The notes below the pieces were generated by a model. It searched no databases and was not told the origin of the DNA. It saw only the letters and a program-made list of their open reading frames with translations. This document shows positions 21,804 to 34,139 of a DNA stretch of 64,000 bases, piece after piece. The stretch is taken from assembly GCF_010015585.1 (NCBI RefSeq), contig NW_022985075.1, positions 310,001 through 374,000 on the forward strand, in the 5' to 3' direction. A program made the position numbers and the translations under genes. The first letter of the stretch is position 1; each line of letters opens with the position of its first letter. Origin of the DNA: Eremomyces bilateralis CBS 781.70. Taxonomy: Eukaryota; Ascomycota; Dothideomycetes; Eremomycetales; Eremomycetaceae.

Positions 21804-24133
21804 ATGGCGCTTCTTGTTTTACCCTCGGAATTTGTGGCCGCCATCATGAAAGATGTACTGGACACGATTGGGCTGCGTGAAGGCACCAAACTCCGAGTGG
21901 TCTGTAGTCAGTCCACTTTCATTTTCGTCTACTTCAACCCCTACTAAAATTGAAAAGGACAATTCAATGTATTCATGTTGAATGCTATTTATGCCCTGCC
22001 AGCGTTCGAGGGTGAGCATGAACCGGGTCTCAAGTTTTTCAGGCGAGACTGCACAATGAGCGTCCGGATGACCGCCGGATTGATCCTTACGAGGATGAGA
22101 ACCGGAAATTCCATGAACCGCCCTCTTTGCTTTGCAATCAAACAAGCCGTAGCAATCCTTACCGATGTGCCGCACCAAACAGCGGGGACTCCTCATACCA
22201 CTTACTTCGAAGCCTTGGCTACGGCGGCTGCAAGAGCGATTCCTCTTCCACGGATTGTGCGCTTGCTATCGCCGGATTGCGGTATCAAAATTGAGCCAGA
22301 GGGGAGTATCAATGATGCAATCATTGCTGCAATATATGCCGGCAATAGCGGCCTTGTAGAGTGCCTTCTAGGGAGATGTCGTACTCTCTCAGCAAAGACT
22401 CAATTCTTCGGAGAATTCCTATCAGCAGCTGCCAGTATAGGTTCCTAAACCCCAGTGCAATCTCTCCTCAAACGACTGAACTCTAGAGATATCCCAGCAC
22501 TCTTACTCGAGCTCCATCGGATGAAATCTTTGGAAGCGGCCGCTGGAAATGGACACGATGATCTTGTATCGGTGTTATTAAGCATGGATGGCTTTGTCAT
22601 CTATCCAAGCTCTCTCTACGACCGAGCAATCAACGCCGCAACTGAAAATGGTCACGGTTCTACATCGCTCCTACTCCTCAAGCATCGACAATCCTTTTCA
22701 ACCTCCCCGGATGAAGAGAATTTTTGGAAACGTCTCCTCCCTTTGGCTACTCGGAGCAACCAAATCCAGATTGTTGACCATGCACTCCGCCGATGTGCCC
22801 TTGTCTCGGACGCTGCCGTCAAAATTTCGGTGGACCTCGCATGCCGCCATGGGTACCATCAGGTTCTGAGGTTTCTCCTGACTTCTAAATCCAACTGCCG
22901 CTACGATAGCGCTTCTTTTGGGCAGGACGCCGTGGAGATAAAGAAGCCTTTGATCTGTTAGCCAATCAAAACTGCGATACAGACGCACCTTTCATCCTAA
23001 ATGCGCTGGCTGGTGCGGAGAGTAGTGGAGACGAGGAAATGCTATCCTACATTTTGAACAAAGCCATCGGCTTATCACCCGGCGACCAGTCGCATGAGTT
23101 TGCGATGGTTAGGTGTCAAAGTCTAAAACTCGCTATCGACCTCTTGGTTTTGAAAAGCTCAGAGCAACGACGGAATAAAGATGACGGCCTTCCCCCACTG
23201 CCGTTACCGCCTCCGAGTAGCAACGGTCCAATCCTTCAATGGGTACCAAACTACCCTTCTCCTCCGGCCCCGTCACGATTCCCTACCCATTTGCATTACC
23301 TGAAGCGGTATATTCGGGAAGGAAATCTGATACAGCTCCACCGGATCTTGAAAAAGACATTGGAAGGGGACCCGAAACATGCGAAGCCCGTGATTTCCAG
23401 CGCCTGCACGTATGCGGCTAAAACGAATCATCCTGGTTTCCTTGCCTACTTGTTGTCACACCAGAATTCCCCGCCCCTCTCAATCCATGCGGAATTGGAG
23501 ATTTGGTGTACGGCCGTTTTTCAAGTCTATCTCGATTTTGGGTGGGACATCGACGAACCCCTTCACAGCACCAAGCCCCCAACTCTTGAGTACGTGACGT
23601 GCACTCTATCATTAAGTCCAGAGTGACTACTAACCTGGAGTAGATATTTTGTTCCGGATGAAGATCTTACAAGATGGTTCCTTGATCATGAGGCTGATCC
23701 CAACGCCGGCTCTGGAGGGAACTCCACCTTAATATCGATGGCAGCGCTGGATGCCCCAGCTTCCACCATTCGGTTTCTAGTTGAACATGGTGGCACACTT
23801 AGTAGAGGCTACCCTTTGCATTTTGCTATGTTCCGCGAGACTCCCGATCTGTTGGAAGTCATTGAGTTGTTGGTTGAACTGGGTGCCCCGATCGACGAAA
23901 TCATGAACGAAGGTGCTCCTGACAACTGGTTTGAGGGCCGGGATCGCCACGCCGAGACACCCTTGCATTTTGCGGTGCACCTGGAAAAGGAGGACATCGT
24001 CACGTACTTTCTCAAAAAGGGGGCGGACTATAACATTCGAAACTCGTCGGGAGAGACGGCGGTCGACATTGCCAAAGGCGCCGTGCTAGAGGAAATCATC
24101 AAGCACTGTGGCTCTAACAAACTTGCGGGCTAA
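21804..24133 (+). pseudogene. Ankyrin-repeat gene, interrupted by a stop and a frameshift
   Basis: It starts LLVLPSEFVAAIMKDVLD and is spliced (intron about 21913-21958) to QFNVFMLNAIYALPAFEGE. Helical repeats follow: NDAIIAAIYAGNSGLVECLL, SLEAAAGNGHDDLVSVLLS, then NAATENGHGS. The C-terminal exon after the 23592-23643 intron holds clear ankyrin units (PLHFAMFRETPDLLEVIELL; AETPLHFAVHLEKEDIVTYF, then KGADYNIRNSSGETAVDIAK). An in-frame TAA at 22446-22448 splits the reading frame, which resumes in the same frame. Around 22900-22960 the frame must shift to continue as AFDLLANQNCDTD. So this is probably a recent pseudogene, or one carrying two sequence errors. It lies next to the decayed F-box gene, so the stretch may be under relaxed selection. 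Confidence 0.65.
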
Positions 24134-24190
24134 CATGGGACGACTATTAGGACCAAACACCACTAGATGCAATTTACACGCACTCCAACC

Positions 24191-26704
24191 TCAAGGCGTC
24201 GGCGGCATATCATCCTGCCCGCCTAGTAATCCACCCGTCAGACCTTTCATGCGCCGACCCAGCAAGTCCTCCTCGCTCGCCAAACTCACCAAACTCCGGC
24301 GTTTATTCCTTCCGAGGCTATCATCTCCTCCTCTCCTCCTATTCGCATCCTTCTGCCTCTCCTGGATGCTCTTTCCTACTCCGTTAGGAACTCCATTCGC
24401 TTTCCTCGGCTCTTCCTGAGGAGCCGTCGACCCAGGTCGTCGCACAAAGCTCATCTCAAGAGGGAGGTCGTCCTCTCCTTCGCTCTCGGTTTTCTTACGA
24501 CGGTGATGCCGTCGGTCCCTTTCTTCAGGACTGTCAAAATACCCACTCTGCATATCCGCTTCCTCCCCCATGGCGGGTCCCGGCGTCACCGTCACCATGC
24601 CATCGCCATTGACAAAGTGATGCGGATACGCCGTCGTGCTACACGGCCCCGCTTCACTCTCCCTCGCCCACATCTCGCGGTCGTTCTCCGCGAATAGTTC
24701 CTCCATCCAGTGCGCGCACCGGTGGACGAACTTCCACCCCTCGGGAAAAACCCCGACGAAATTCAGGAATCCGTGCGAAATGCCTGGGATGAGCGTCACG
24801 CGGACGTGCCGGTCCGCCTCGGATCCCATGTCGGGCTTCGTTGGAGGTGGCCGTCCGCGACGAACGCCGTTCGTCAGCTGCGACGAGCTGGCCAGGGCGG
24901 TGAGGCCGAGCTCGCGTCGTTCGCGACCCCAGACCCGACGCGCCTGGCGGACGCGTCCGGCGAAGATGACGGTGTCGTCGACGAGGGGATCGCGCTCGCC
25001 GGTGAGGATGCGTAAAGGGGGAAAATGGCGGAGGAGAGTCTCAGGGGCGAGGACGGGGGAGAGGAGGTAGTCGGTAGAAAAGGAGGGGCGGTTGTGCGGA
25101 CCGATGTAGAGGATGATCATGGCGCGTAGCATCTCGGGTGTGAGGATGCGGTCATTGAAGTATGAAAGGAGAGACGGTGTTGCAACGCGGGTCCGAAGGA
25201 TCCTGTTGGGTTGTGCTTGTATCTCACCAGTACTGGTCTTTATTGTACGGTCGAGTTCGATTGACTGATCTGCTGGTGGTTTTGCCTGGGTATCGGTATT
25301 TGTGCGAGCAGCTGGGAGATGGATGGCTGTTTCGCTCTCCTTAATGCCCGCATCTTCGATTTTGTTGGCCGGTTTCATCTCTAGGTCAGTTTCTGGACCA
25401 TCATCCTCATCGTCGCTAGGAGCTGGCGTGTCTGGCGCAAGCTTCCGATATTCCGAACTTTTGCGTTTTAGAATGCTCTGGTTGGTCTGACGAGACCGGC
25501 GGTCCCTAATTAGAGACATTTGCTCGTCCGTCATCCAATTTCCGACGTTGACATCAAGCGCGGGATAAACGAGGACCACGCCTTCCGGAGGCGGAAGCAC
25601 TTTCTCGCCCAAAAGCCGTCTTGTGTCCGTCGAAGCGGCTTGCAGAATCATCAACACCATACCTGCAGCCAAGTTGCCCCCTGCACTATCGCCGGAGACG
25701 ATAACCCGCGGCACGTCGTCGCCCGACATGCCCACACATCGTCCTCTCGACGTAATCAGTGTATGATACACATCATAGCACTCGTTCAGAGCATAAGGGT
25801 AAGGGTACTCCGGTGCCTTGCGGTAATCAAGACTGAGAACCGCAATGCCCATCTTCCCGGCCCAAGCAATTAGCTTATCATCGTAAGTCCTCGGACTCAT
25901 CGAAACAAAGCCACCCCCTGGGATATCCAGTACAATCTTCGTCTGCCTCTTCAACGCCGAGACGGGTCCATCGAAGTACAGCCACGCGGAAATGGGCTCC
26001 TTGTACACACTTTGCTTCGGCCTCGGGATCCGAATTGCCCTCGGCGGATACCGCGTGAACCGCGGCCGCATCAAGTCGCCCAAAAACTTCAAGTACGGCG
26101 TCTGCGACTTATTCCAGCTTACCCGCAGATGATCCAACGTGAGCGCCCCCCTCACCTTCCGCACCTTCTCGTCCGCCTGCTGCGCGCAGATCAGGTAATA
26201 CACCGAGAAGACCATGGACAGCGAGTCACGGAGCCATTTCCGGCGGATGCGCATCGCGGTCCAGAACCCGGCGTCGAGGGCGGTCGTGACCCATGTTGCG
26301 CGGAAATAGGATCGAGAGTAGAGGTTGGCGAGGGGTTCTGGGGACTCGAGGCCGGCGAGGGGGGCGAGGTTGCGGCAGGTGTAGAGGTAGAGGAGGGTGA
26401 GAACTACGGTTCGGTACGCAGTGATCCGCGGGGTGAGGTAGTTTGAGATACGTCGGATGACCGGTGGTCCGTGGGGTCCGCCTCTGTGAAACGGTCAGCG
26501 CCACTCTTTCGATTCGTAAATATGGTGTCTTGGGACAACCTACTTGTATAGGAAGAGGGACCAGAAGCAGACAGCAGCAAGCACCTCATACTTCCGGTAC
26601 TTTACGGACGGACGACCAAGGACGTGGTCTATTCAGAACGAGGCAGTCAGCGCGTGTCTTTCATTCAGTATTGCAATTCTTTCTATGCTGTACGTACCAA
26701 TCAT
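24191..26704 (-). CDS. Membrane-anchored alpha/beta-hydrolase, HSL-type esterase/lipase
   Basis: Ester hydrolase of the hormone-sensitive-lipase family. The 794-aa, three-exon model keeps frame: 26704-26698, 26628-26544, 26483-24191. The tiny first exon encodes only Met-Ile plus one base. Exon 2 has a hydrophobic segment (YEVLAAVCFWSLFLYK) and exon 3 a second (TVVLTLLYLYTC), suggesting an N-terminal membrane anchor. Catalytic signatures are the oxyanion loop DIPGGGF, nucleophile elbow GDSAGGNLAAG, acid region ERDPLVDD and His in PGISHGFLNF. A roughly 150-aa insertion rich in charged residues separates nucleophile and acid regions. The Arg/Asp-rich C-terminal extension is probably disordered. 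Substrate unknown; sterol esters or acylglycerols are family possibilities. Confidence 0.85.
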
Positions 26705-27322
26705 ATCCACCTATCTACCGTGCACCGTGCAATGGGTATTAAAGTGCCATACCATTCACAAACCAAACTACTTCATCCCAAACTAACAATAGAAGTCGAC
26801 ATGAACTGTAATATCTCCAGAGCCGGAAACAGCACAAGTGATCGAGGAACGAAGACGGAAGAAGCGGAATTGGAGCAGCTGATCAGGTAAGACATGATGG
26901 AAATTATTCAGGCTGACATGTGAGAAAGTGTCGAGGGGGGGGTCGAGTGTCGAGTGGAGGGGGTAGATTGGTATGAAAGAATGTCTACGGATTGCCATGT
27001 GATTGTTCCAGGTCCTTTGTTTAGACCACGAATCCGGCCAATGACGTCGTACACAAGTGGCGCAGCGTCAGATTTGGTGCCTAAGGTGTTAACGCTGTTG
27101 AACATGGAACATGATGTGGCAGTGCATTGATACGTCGAATTCACCATACCATAGTATCCAGATCAACCCACAAACACTCGATGAATTCGATTGGTTCTGA
27201 TATCGCTAGCTCTGATTCAAGCATACGCTGCCCGTATTATCTCAACCCCAATTTATCCAACAATTTTCTAGTATCGAACAAATACAAGAACTCTCCGAGT
27301 CTATCATCTCGGCACCAACTCA
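26705..27322. other. Intergenic, no gene seen
   Basis: 618 bp between the esterase start and the HMG-box gene stop; AT-rich with short open frames only. Confidence 0.5.
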
Positions 27323-30300
27323 CTACCCTCTTTGCGTGCCCACTTCCTCCATCCGTCCCCTAACCTCTCTCAACCAGCCCTCCTGATTGGACACTAGTTC
27401 AGAACCGTGCTCGGAGTCACCCCCACATCCTCCAACACCCGTCTTCCCCTGGTCCAGTCCCTTCATCCCCCTCTTTTCCTCCTCGCTCGCCACCCTCATC
27501 CCCCTCATCCACTCCCCAACCTCAAACCCCACCCTCCTCAACCACTTCTCCTCCACATCTTTCCCCGCCTCCCGCTTCAGCACTACCGTCCTCATCTCTT
27601 CCTTGACCTCGACCCCAATTCCAGGCGTGAGCCCCCCCGCCGCGCCGCCCACTCCACTGGACGATCCCGGCGGCGACGACGCGGCGCCACGGGGCAGATC
27701 CTTGATGTAGACGGTGATGTCTGCACTGGGGACCCCGCGCCAGAGGCTGGCCATCCACTGCCAGTGGTCCGGCGCGGCGTAGGAGTCGCGGATCGGGACG
27801 CGCGTGGCGAAGTGGTCGGATGCGGCGAGTTGGTAGGTCGGGAGCAGGAGGACCGGAATCGGGGGTTTGGTCTCGTGGGGCGGCTGCTGCGCAGTGTCTC
27901 GCTCGGTCGTCTCGTTTCCAATTTCAACTACCCCTTGTCCACTGTCATGCCTCTGCTGTCCCCGCTGCCCTGGGGCATCACCACTTCCTTCGTCAGTGAT
28001 ATCGGGGACGGTGCGATTCACCCAAGTGACCATCTCGTTGACCTTGGAATGCCAATTTTGCACCAAAGTGATATACTCTGCGAGCGACGCACCGCTCTTC
28101 TGACCGTCCGCGGTAGTGCTCCCACGGCGGGCCGCCATGACGGTACCCTCCGCAGCACGCACCTCGAAGTCACCATCGCTGCTGAGGAAGGTCTCCAGCC
28201 ACCGCGTAAGGGCCGCAACAGCTTCGATGTCGTCGCCCTCGATGGCTACAAGAGCACCACGGAACGGCTTGGTGGCAGTAGACCTCAATGAATTATTCTC
28301 TAGCGCGACGCCCTCGGGCTGTAAAGGGGGGGAGAAAACGGACGACGCCGGTTTAATGCTGGCGTGGTCTGGAAACGGCGCTGAAGGAGTAATGTAATGA
28401 AGCATTTTAATTCGGTTCAGGAAATGCATGTTGTTTCGGACCTGATCAGGCGGAGGACGATCGTTGGATGGTGGTACTTTTCCATGAGTGGCATTGCTCG
28501 AGGTGAAGGCCGATGTCTGTAAGGGAGGAAGCGTGAGGCTCTCAGCATCCAGCCCTGTAAGCGGTGCTGTTCGAACCATTGAATGTGCCGGCCCTGCAAC
28601 ACTTCCACGGTTGACGATGGTAAGTGGAGGCGGCAACGATTCGCGCCTACCATTTAAGCCTAGCCCCGGTGAACTGGTGGTGTGCAGGTGCATAGGACCT
28701 GGCCCAGCGGTGGTTCGAGAGGATTGAGGGAACGGGTATGGCGTTCGAATACCAACATCCCCACGAACATAGACCGACTGTCTGTCTCGACGGACATCGT
28801 ACTGGGTGTTGTATCGGCGTCGTTTCGGATCTGGTGAGAGAGGTCCTGGCGGTGGTTCGCTTGGATCGTCAAAGGCGCCATCGTATGTGGAATAACGTGC
28901 AGCAAACCGGGCCGATGGAGCAGGAGGAGGCCCCATTGCATGATGCGGCACGTGGATGGCGGGGAGGTCATGAGCGAGGGTACGCACGCGGCGAGGTGGA
29001 GTGTTCATCTCCGAGCCGGCCGGCGAAGGAGGAGGAAGAGTAGGACGGTTCCCATGTGAGTACGAAGGAGAGTTTAGGGACAGATTTGAAAGCATGGGAG
29101 GGAGTCTGGTGGTTGGAGTATTTAAACTCGGCGTGAGAGGAGTATTTAGCCCTGCAGGGATACGGAAGTGGGCGGATCCTGGAGTGGATAGTCCAGCGGA
29201 TGGCAGGCTGCTGTTTGTCGATGACGACGGAGGTCCGGCGGGAACTAGGGCTCGTTGATTGCCTGCGAAAGGGCTACCTGCTGAAATGATACTTCGCCCG
29301 CCGCACTTGTTGCAGCGGTACTTGTCGCTTGCATTGGTTGACGCGGTGCCAAAGTCTGTGGAACCACGGCGGGTAGCCGCGCGACGAGGTTGGTAGCGAT
29401 AGGTCGGATACTGTTGCTGATGGCGAACTTTCTCTTCCTATCATGGGCCGTCAGCATTGAACTTGGGCCCTGTCAAACGTGGAGCAGATAGATTTGGACC
29501 AGCAATGACTATCGTCAAACTGGTTCTAGGCGATTGGACTTTGTACATACTTCTGCAAGCAACTTCCACTGATTTTTCACTGCTGGGGTTTCTCGTCTCC
29601 ACCGTTCGCCAATTATTTTCGAAATTTCGGGATTTGGTAAACCAGGATACTGCGAGGCGACTGCCCCTTGATGATGTTGGCGATAGAGAATGAAAGCTAT
29701 TAATCCGTTGTCAGCAATTTGAAAGATGCCTCCCAAGGACTCCTGAGGCTCCATGAGAGAGAGAGAGAGAGCGCGAAGTTGTGCATAGAACCAAATGAGT
29801 ACACATCATATGTGAGGGCTTGGAGCGAGAAAGCTCACTGACTACAGACATGACAGATATTTGACTCACCATTTCTGGGTCTGGGGATTTTGGGATCTGG
29901 TTGACAAAGACACACATGGAGTCCAGCTTGTCCGCCACCACTGTCCCCTGAGCTCGCTCTCGTGTGTGTCGGACTGATCTCTTCCATGTCCATTTCGTCC
30001 ACTTCCACCGGCTTGCTTTCCACGGTTCGTTCGAATTCTTCTGCGGCTCGCTTCCTAGTTAAACGAAACGAAGGCGACTGCGATAGGGGGGGCGAGGCAT
30101 TGCTAGACTCTGTTGAGATTGCGTCCCCGCGTCCTCTGGAAGAGCGGGTGGCTATCAATGACCGCGACAACGAAAGTTGGGTAGGTGTCTCGGTCGTATC
30201 GCTGCGGGCGGAATGATTGGATTCGCTCGAATGAGATCGCCGAGACGAGTGTCGAGTGGGAGCGATACTTCCAGGTGAAACTTTGCCAAGAGTGGAAGAG

Positions 30301-30332
30301 TGATGAGAGGAAGTTATTGATCTTGCTGACAT
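27323..30332 (-). CDS. HMG-box transcription factor
   Basis: DNA-bending regulator of the fungal SOX/MATA-HMG type. The three-exon, 907-aa model keeps frame: 30332-29870, 29696-29551, 29437-27323. The HMG box is assembled across two introns: PDPKIPRPRN, then AFILYRQHHQGAVASQYPGL and NPEISKIIGERWR, then EEKVRHQQQYPTYRYQPRR. This basic end is typical. Just after it lies a Cys pair (DKYRCNKCGG). The rest is Pro/Ser-rich and likely disordered, with NTPPRRVRTLAHDLP and a C-terminal globular part (LLPTYQLAASDHFATRVPIR, then DSYAAPDHWQWMASLWRG). The target pathway is not known from sequence; sexual development is a family possibility. Confidence 0.85.
29755..29773. repeat. (GA)n microsatellite in HMG-box intron
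   Basis: A run of GA dinucleotides lies inside the first intron (29697-29869) of the HMG-box gene; that intron is longer than most here. Confidence 0.7.
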
Positions 30333-32366
30333 GTTTCGGATCGGGTTTCTGTTTGATTTATCATGAACGGTTGCGTTTGAAGGACGTATATCCGCAATTT
30401 GCCGGAGAAATGGCTCTCATTTCCCCAATATCTATTGTCTTAGTGAAGTGGAAAGGGGGTTTAACCAACGACCTGTCCTGCGGGTTCCGTTTGGTTTTTG
30501 CAGCTCCGCAGGAATGTCGATGTTGAATTGGCTTGCTTCGTATACACTCGATCGCAACGATCGCAGGTAGAAAATAATGAGTTTGAGTCCTGTAAAAGAA
30601 CTTTCATTGACCTATTATGTTCTTTGAGCCTTCTTGAATGGCTTTGACTCCGTGGTCGACCAATATCAATAGGACGAGGCGCAATGACAGAGCGGCGAGG
30701 ATAGCGGAGCCATCCTTTAAGAGGTTGCCTTTGTTCCTATTATGCCACGCATCGCCGAACGGTCCTCATGTTGGGAGAGCAACAAGTAAGTATGATCGCC
30801 TTGCTTTGTCCCTTGCAAGAAAGAAGCCCACCTAATCGTTCCAAACATCGGCGTGGGATAAATGGCTGAGTCGTGTATGCAATTGTACCGCTGGACGTGG
30901 GAAGTAATTGTCCGGCATAAAACCGGGATGAGCGGGCCTATGGACGATGTACGACGGAAATTTCTTTGTTCGAACAGACGGGTGGCGGGTGCAGAAATAG
31001 CAGTCAGTGGAGGTCGTGAGACATTCTTTCTGTTCCCCCCAACGGACAGGCGGGCGACGCAAGGGACCAAAGATTGAGAGGAAATGCGAAGGAATGCAAG
31101 TTTCGATTGACCACGACGAATGGGTATGCGGAACAAGGACAAAGAGAACAAACGGAAGACTTGGTCATGGCTCCTCGGGACCTAGATTTTGACTAATTAC
31201 CAAAATGCGAGCATCTCGCGGGACCGGTGGAGAGGAAATTTGAAAGAGGGGAGCAGGAGTACGGTGCTTGATCTGCGCTATTGTTAAATCGTGCCGCTAT
31301 TGCAGCCCGAAATGGCCATCTACCGGCACACCAAGTTGCCAGAGATCTAGCTGTACAACGAATGGCCTCATCGGGGAAGAAACGTCTGGGACGTCCCCCC
31401 AGAGCTAGACAAGGTAGAGACCGTTTGGACGATCCACGGTCCGGCTCTCTCACCGCAAGTTACGATCTTTTGGCGCTGCAGCCATCCGAATGTCCCAGGC
31501 ATCTGGTAGATGAGGGTTTCGCGACAGCTGCAATTCGAAACGGGGACGATCAACACATTGCAGTCCAGATGCTTCCCGCTGGCCAGGTTGACATGCCGAT
31601 GACGTGCATTAGCCTATGACGGACCTGGAGGCCGACGAGCCACGGCCATTCGGTAGACAAGACCGAGCTCGTTCACTCCATAATGTGTCAGGTAAGGGTG
31701 CACGGCAGTCAGATGCAACATGATTGATGCAACACATAAAGAACATTGTACGAGCTTGATCTGAAGATTTGCATTTCCTGTTCATCGATCTGTCAAGCGG
31801 TAACAAGGGGGATGGGTACACTGTTTTTCATACCCGCAGAGGAAGTAGGGGAGATGTCCTCAATAACAATAATTGTATCATGTAGGTGGTACGGAATACA
31901 GTGTTAATAATAGATGAAGCATTATTGGAATGACAGGAAGGGATGGAGGGGAAGGAAGATGGATTATGTAAGCTTCCCAGCCACAAGCCTACAGCCCGTC
32001 TTGAGTCAGTCGCAGCTTTGCATTCCAGTCAAAACAACCGCCAAAATAACGGAAGTGGCTGCCTTAGTTACATATACATAGTCCCTGCCATTTAGGTAGA
32101 GATCTGCAGCTCAGCACTGATCGGAATATCGAATCGGTCCATTCCACAAATTACCTCATTCACATTTTCGACTGCATCAGGAAACAGCTCCCAGACTTTT
32201 GCTAATTTAATTAGTACTGCATTGGTTAAGGGCATCTCCAAGTATCGCCCAAACGAGACTGTGCTCTAGGTATATAGTTGCATTGGATGATATTCATTAC
32301 ACTACTTATCCTACTAACTTTGCTAGATATATGAACGTTGAATAGAAGTGTCCCAGGCGAACGGGA
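30333..32366. other. Gene-poor stretch
   Basis: About 2 kb between the HMG-box gene start and the MFS gene stop. Open frames on both strands (for example 30717-31151 minus, 31281-31619 plus) show no recognisable domain, no shared splice logic and mixed composition. Probably the long promoter/leader of the HMG-box gene plus 3' sequence of the transporter. Confidence 0.4.
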
Positions 32367-34139
32367 TCAGAGGATTGAATCGAACTCGGGGTTAACCCAA
32401 TTTGGTGCTCCGCTTGCCCTCCTAAGCTTCGATCCGAAGAAATGTACTCCGGCGAACAGTGGGATGCAGCCAAAGAAAGTGATGATGCCCTGAGCTGCGA
32501 AGGTCCATGTGTACCCACTCGCGTCGATCCACGGAGCGATGAAGAAAGGATTGATGAAGGCGCTCAAGTTAAGGAGGACGGAATAGAACGTGATGATGGC
32601 CATCGATTGCAGAGGATAGCAGTCGACGATGTACGCCGCCGTTACGGTGTTGCCGATTTGAATGCCAGCGGCGAACAGGAAGAAGGCAACCTGGCCGACC
32701 ATCCAGTGATACCCTCTGTCGATCGAGACTCCCCAGAGGATGAGACCAGCTTTCAAAAATATTAGGACACGATGACTGATGCAAGAGCTTGGGGACGAAA
32801 CTTACTGGAGCTGCTCAAGATGGCAGGATACACCAACCACAACCTCATCTCCGGAACTCGAACACCACCTTGCTTCTTTGCGAGCCTCAGAATTATCTTG
32901 TCGCTCAAGGTGCCGGAAAAGAAGATCTCGCCGACCAAGGTTCCGAGGATCAACCCGATGAAAAGTAGTCCCTGAATGTGCGGCTTGTAGTCTGGGTACG
33001 CGAACGGGATGAAGGTGATGACACTCAGGACCCACCAGTACCACACGTAGCAGAACGCGACGACGGTGATCGTGACTGGCAGATATTTCCAGGTGAGACA
33101 GAATCGGACCGCGCTGTCCCAAGGTGTGGGGTGCTTCATTCCCGGGACCGGCGTTATGTTGATGAACGGCAATGCCGTCGTCCTCTTCAGGTCGACCTCG
33201 TTCGCGACACTGTTCTTCCTCTCGATCTTCTCCATGTCCACCATGGCCCCCACGGCTTCGCTATCTACCTCGATCGTTTCGGGGCCCGTTTCCGTGTATG
33301 GCATCTGGATCAACATTTGGTTTCGCGGATACAGCGTCTCGGTCAGGAAGAAGACTTCTGCGATGAGAAGCACTCCCAAAAGAATTGCCGTGAGCCACTG
33401 GACCCACGCTTGGCCAGCCATAGCAGCGAAACCACCGATCAGCGGACCGACAAGGAGGCCCATGTCGATGGCCAACACCCACAGCCCGACCTTCTGGCCG
33501 CGTTCGTATTCGAAATACATATCGTTGATGATCGCGAGTCCAACCGTGGCGCCCGGTGATGTTCCCAATCCCTGGAAAAATCGTGCAGCCATGTATCCGC
33601 CGTAGTTGGGAGCGAGGCCCGCCCCAATTGTGGCAGCCAAGGCCACGACGGTGCCGATGATGAAGATGATACGACGACCGAATATGTCCGCAAGAGAAGA
33701 CCACAGGAGAGGGCCGGCTGCAAGACCTAGCGCGGGAATGGCTACGGTCCAGTTAAGCTGCTCATCAGTAATGTTGTAGAGCTCCTGGATTTCGAGGAAC
33801 GCTGGGACGGTGGTGGTGGTCACATATGTGAACATGAAATACCTGGTGAGTCCATATTAGGTTGATGGTTTACAGAGGAAGATGGGTCGAGACTTACAGT
33901 CCCATTACAATGGCAACAATGCGACCCTTCTTCCACTTCGACCAGTTCAAGGGATCCAGAGGATCACTCGTCGGCTGGGGATGCAGACGTATCCCATCTC
34001 TCATGATGGTAGGGATGGAAGACCCGACCACGATGTCGCCATGCTTTTCCAAGTCTAAGGCCTTCTTCTCTTCGGTCGTTTCAACTGCGCTCGACCGAGC
34101 GGGTATCTTTTCGTTCTGGTTAGGCTGCTCACTCGCCAT
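32367..34139 (-). CDS. MFS transporter, DHA1-like (12 TM)
   Basis: Proton-coupled membrane exporter or importer. Start ATG 34137-34139 (MASEQPNQNEK); the open frame above it has no ATG. The cytoplasmic N-terminus ends DPLDPLNWSKWKKGRIVAIV, the common entry to TM1. An intron follows, then TM1-TM6 with the motif-A loop (SSLADIFGRRIIF) and motif C-like GLLVGPLIGG. The central loop carries ETIEVDSEAVGAMVDMEK. TM7-12 follow, with a short intron near 32755-32810 joining ILSSS to GLILWGVSIDRG. It ends NPEFDSIL. Hydrophobicity and loops fit drug:H+ antiporters; substrate unknown. Confidence 0.85.

Noticed and set aside
27407-28291. 294-codon plus-strand frame
   Set aside because: Antisense to the Pro/Ser-rich tail of the HMG-box gene.
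31281-31619. 112-codon plus-strand frame in the 30-32 kb spacer
   Set aside because: No recognisable domain, no partner exon, and equal-length frames overlap it on the other strand.
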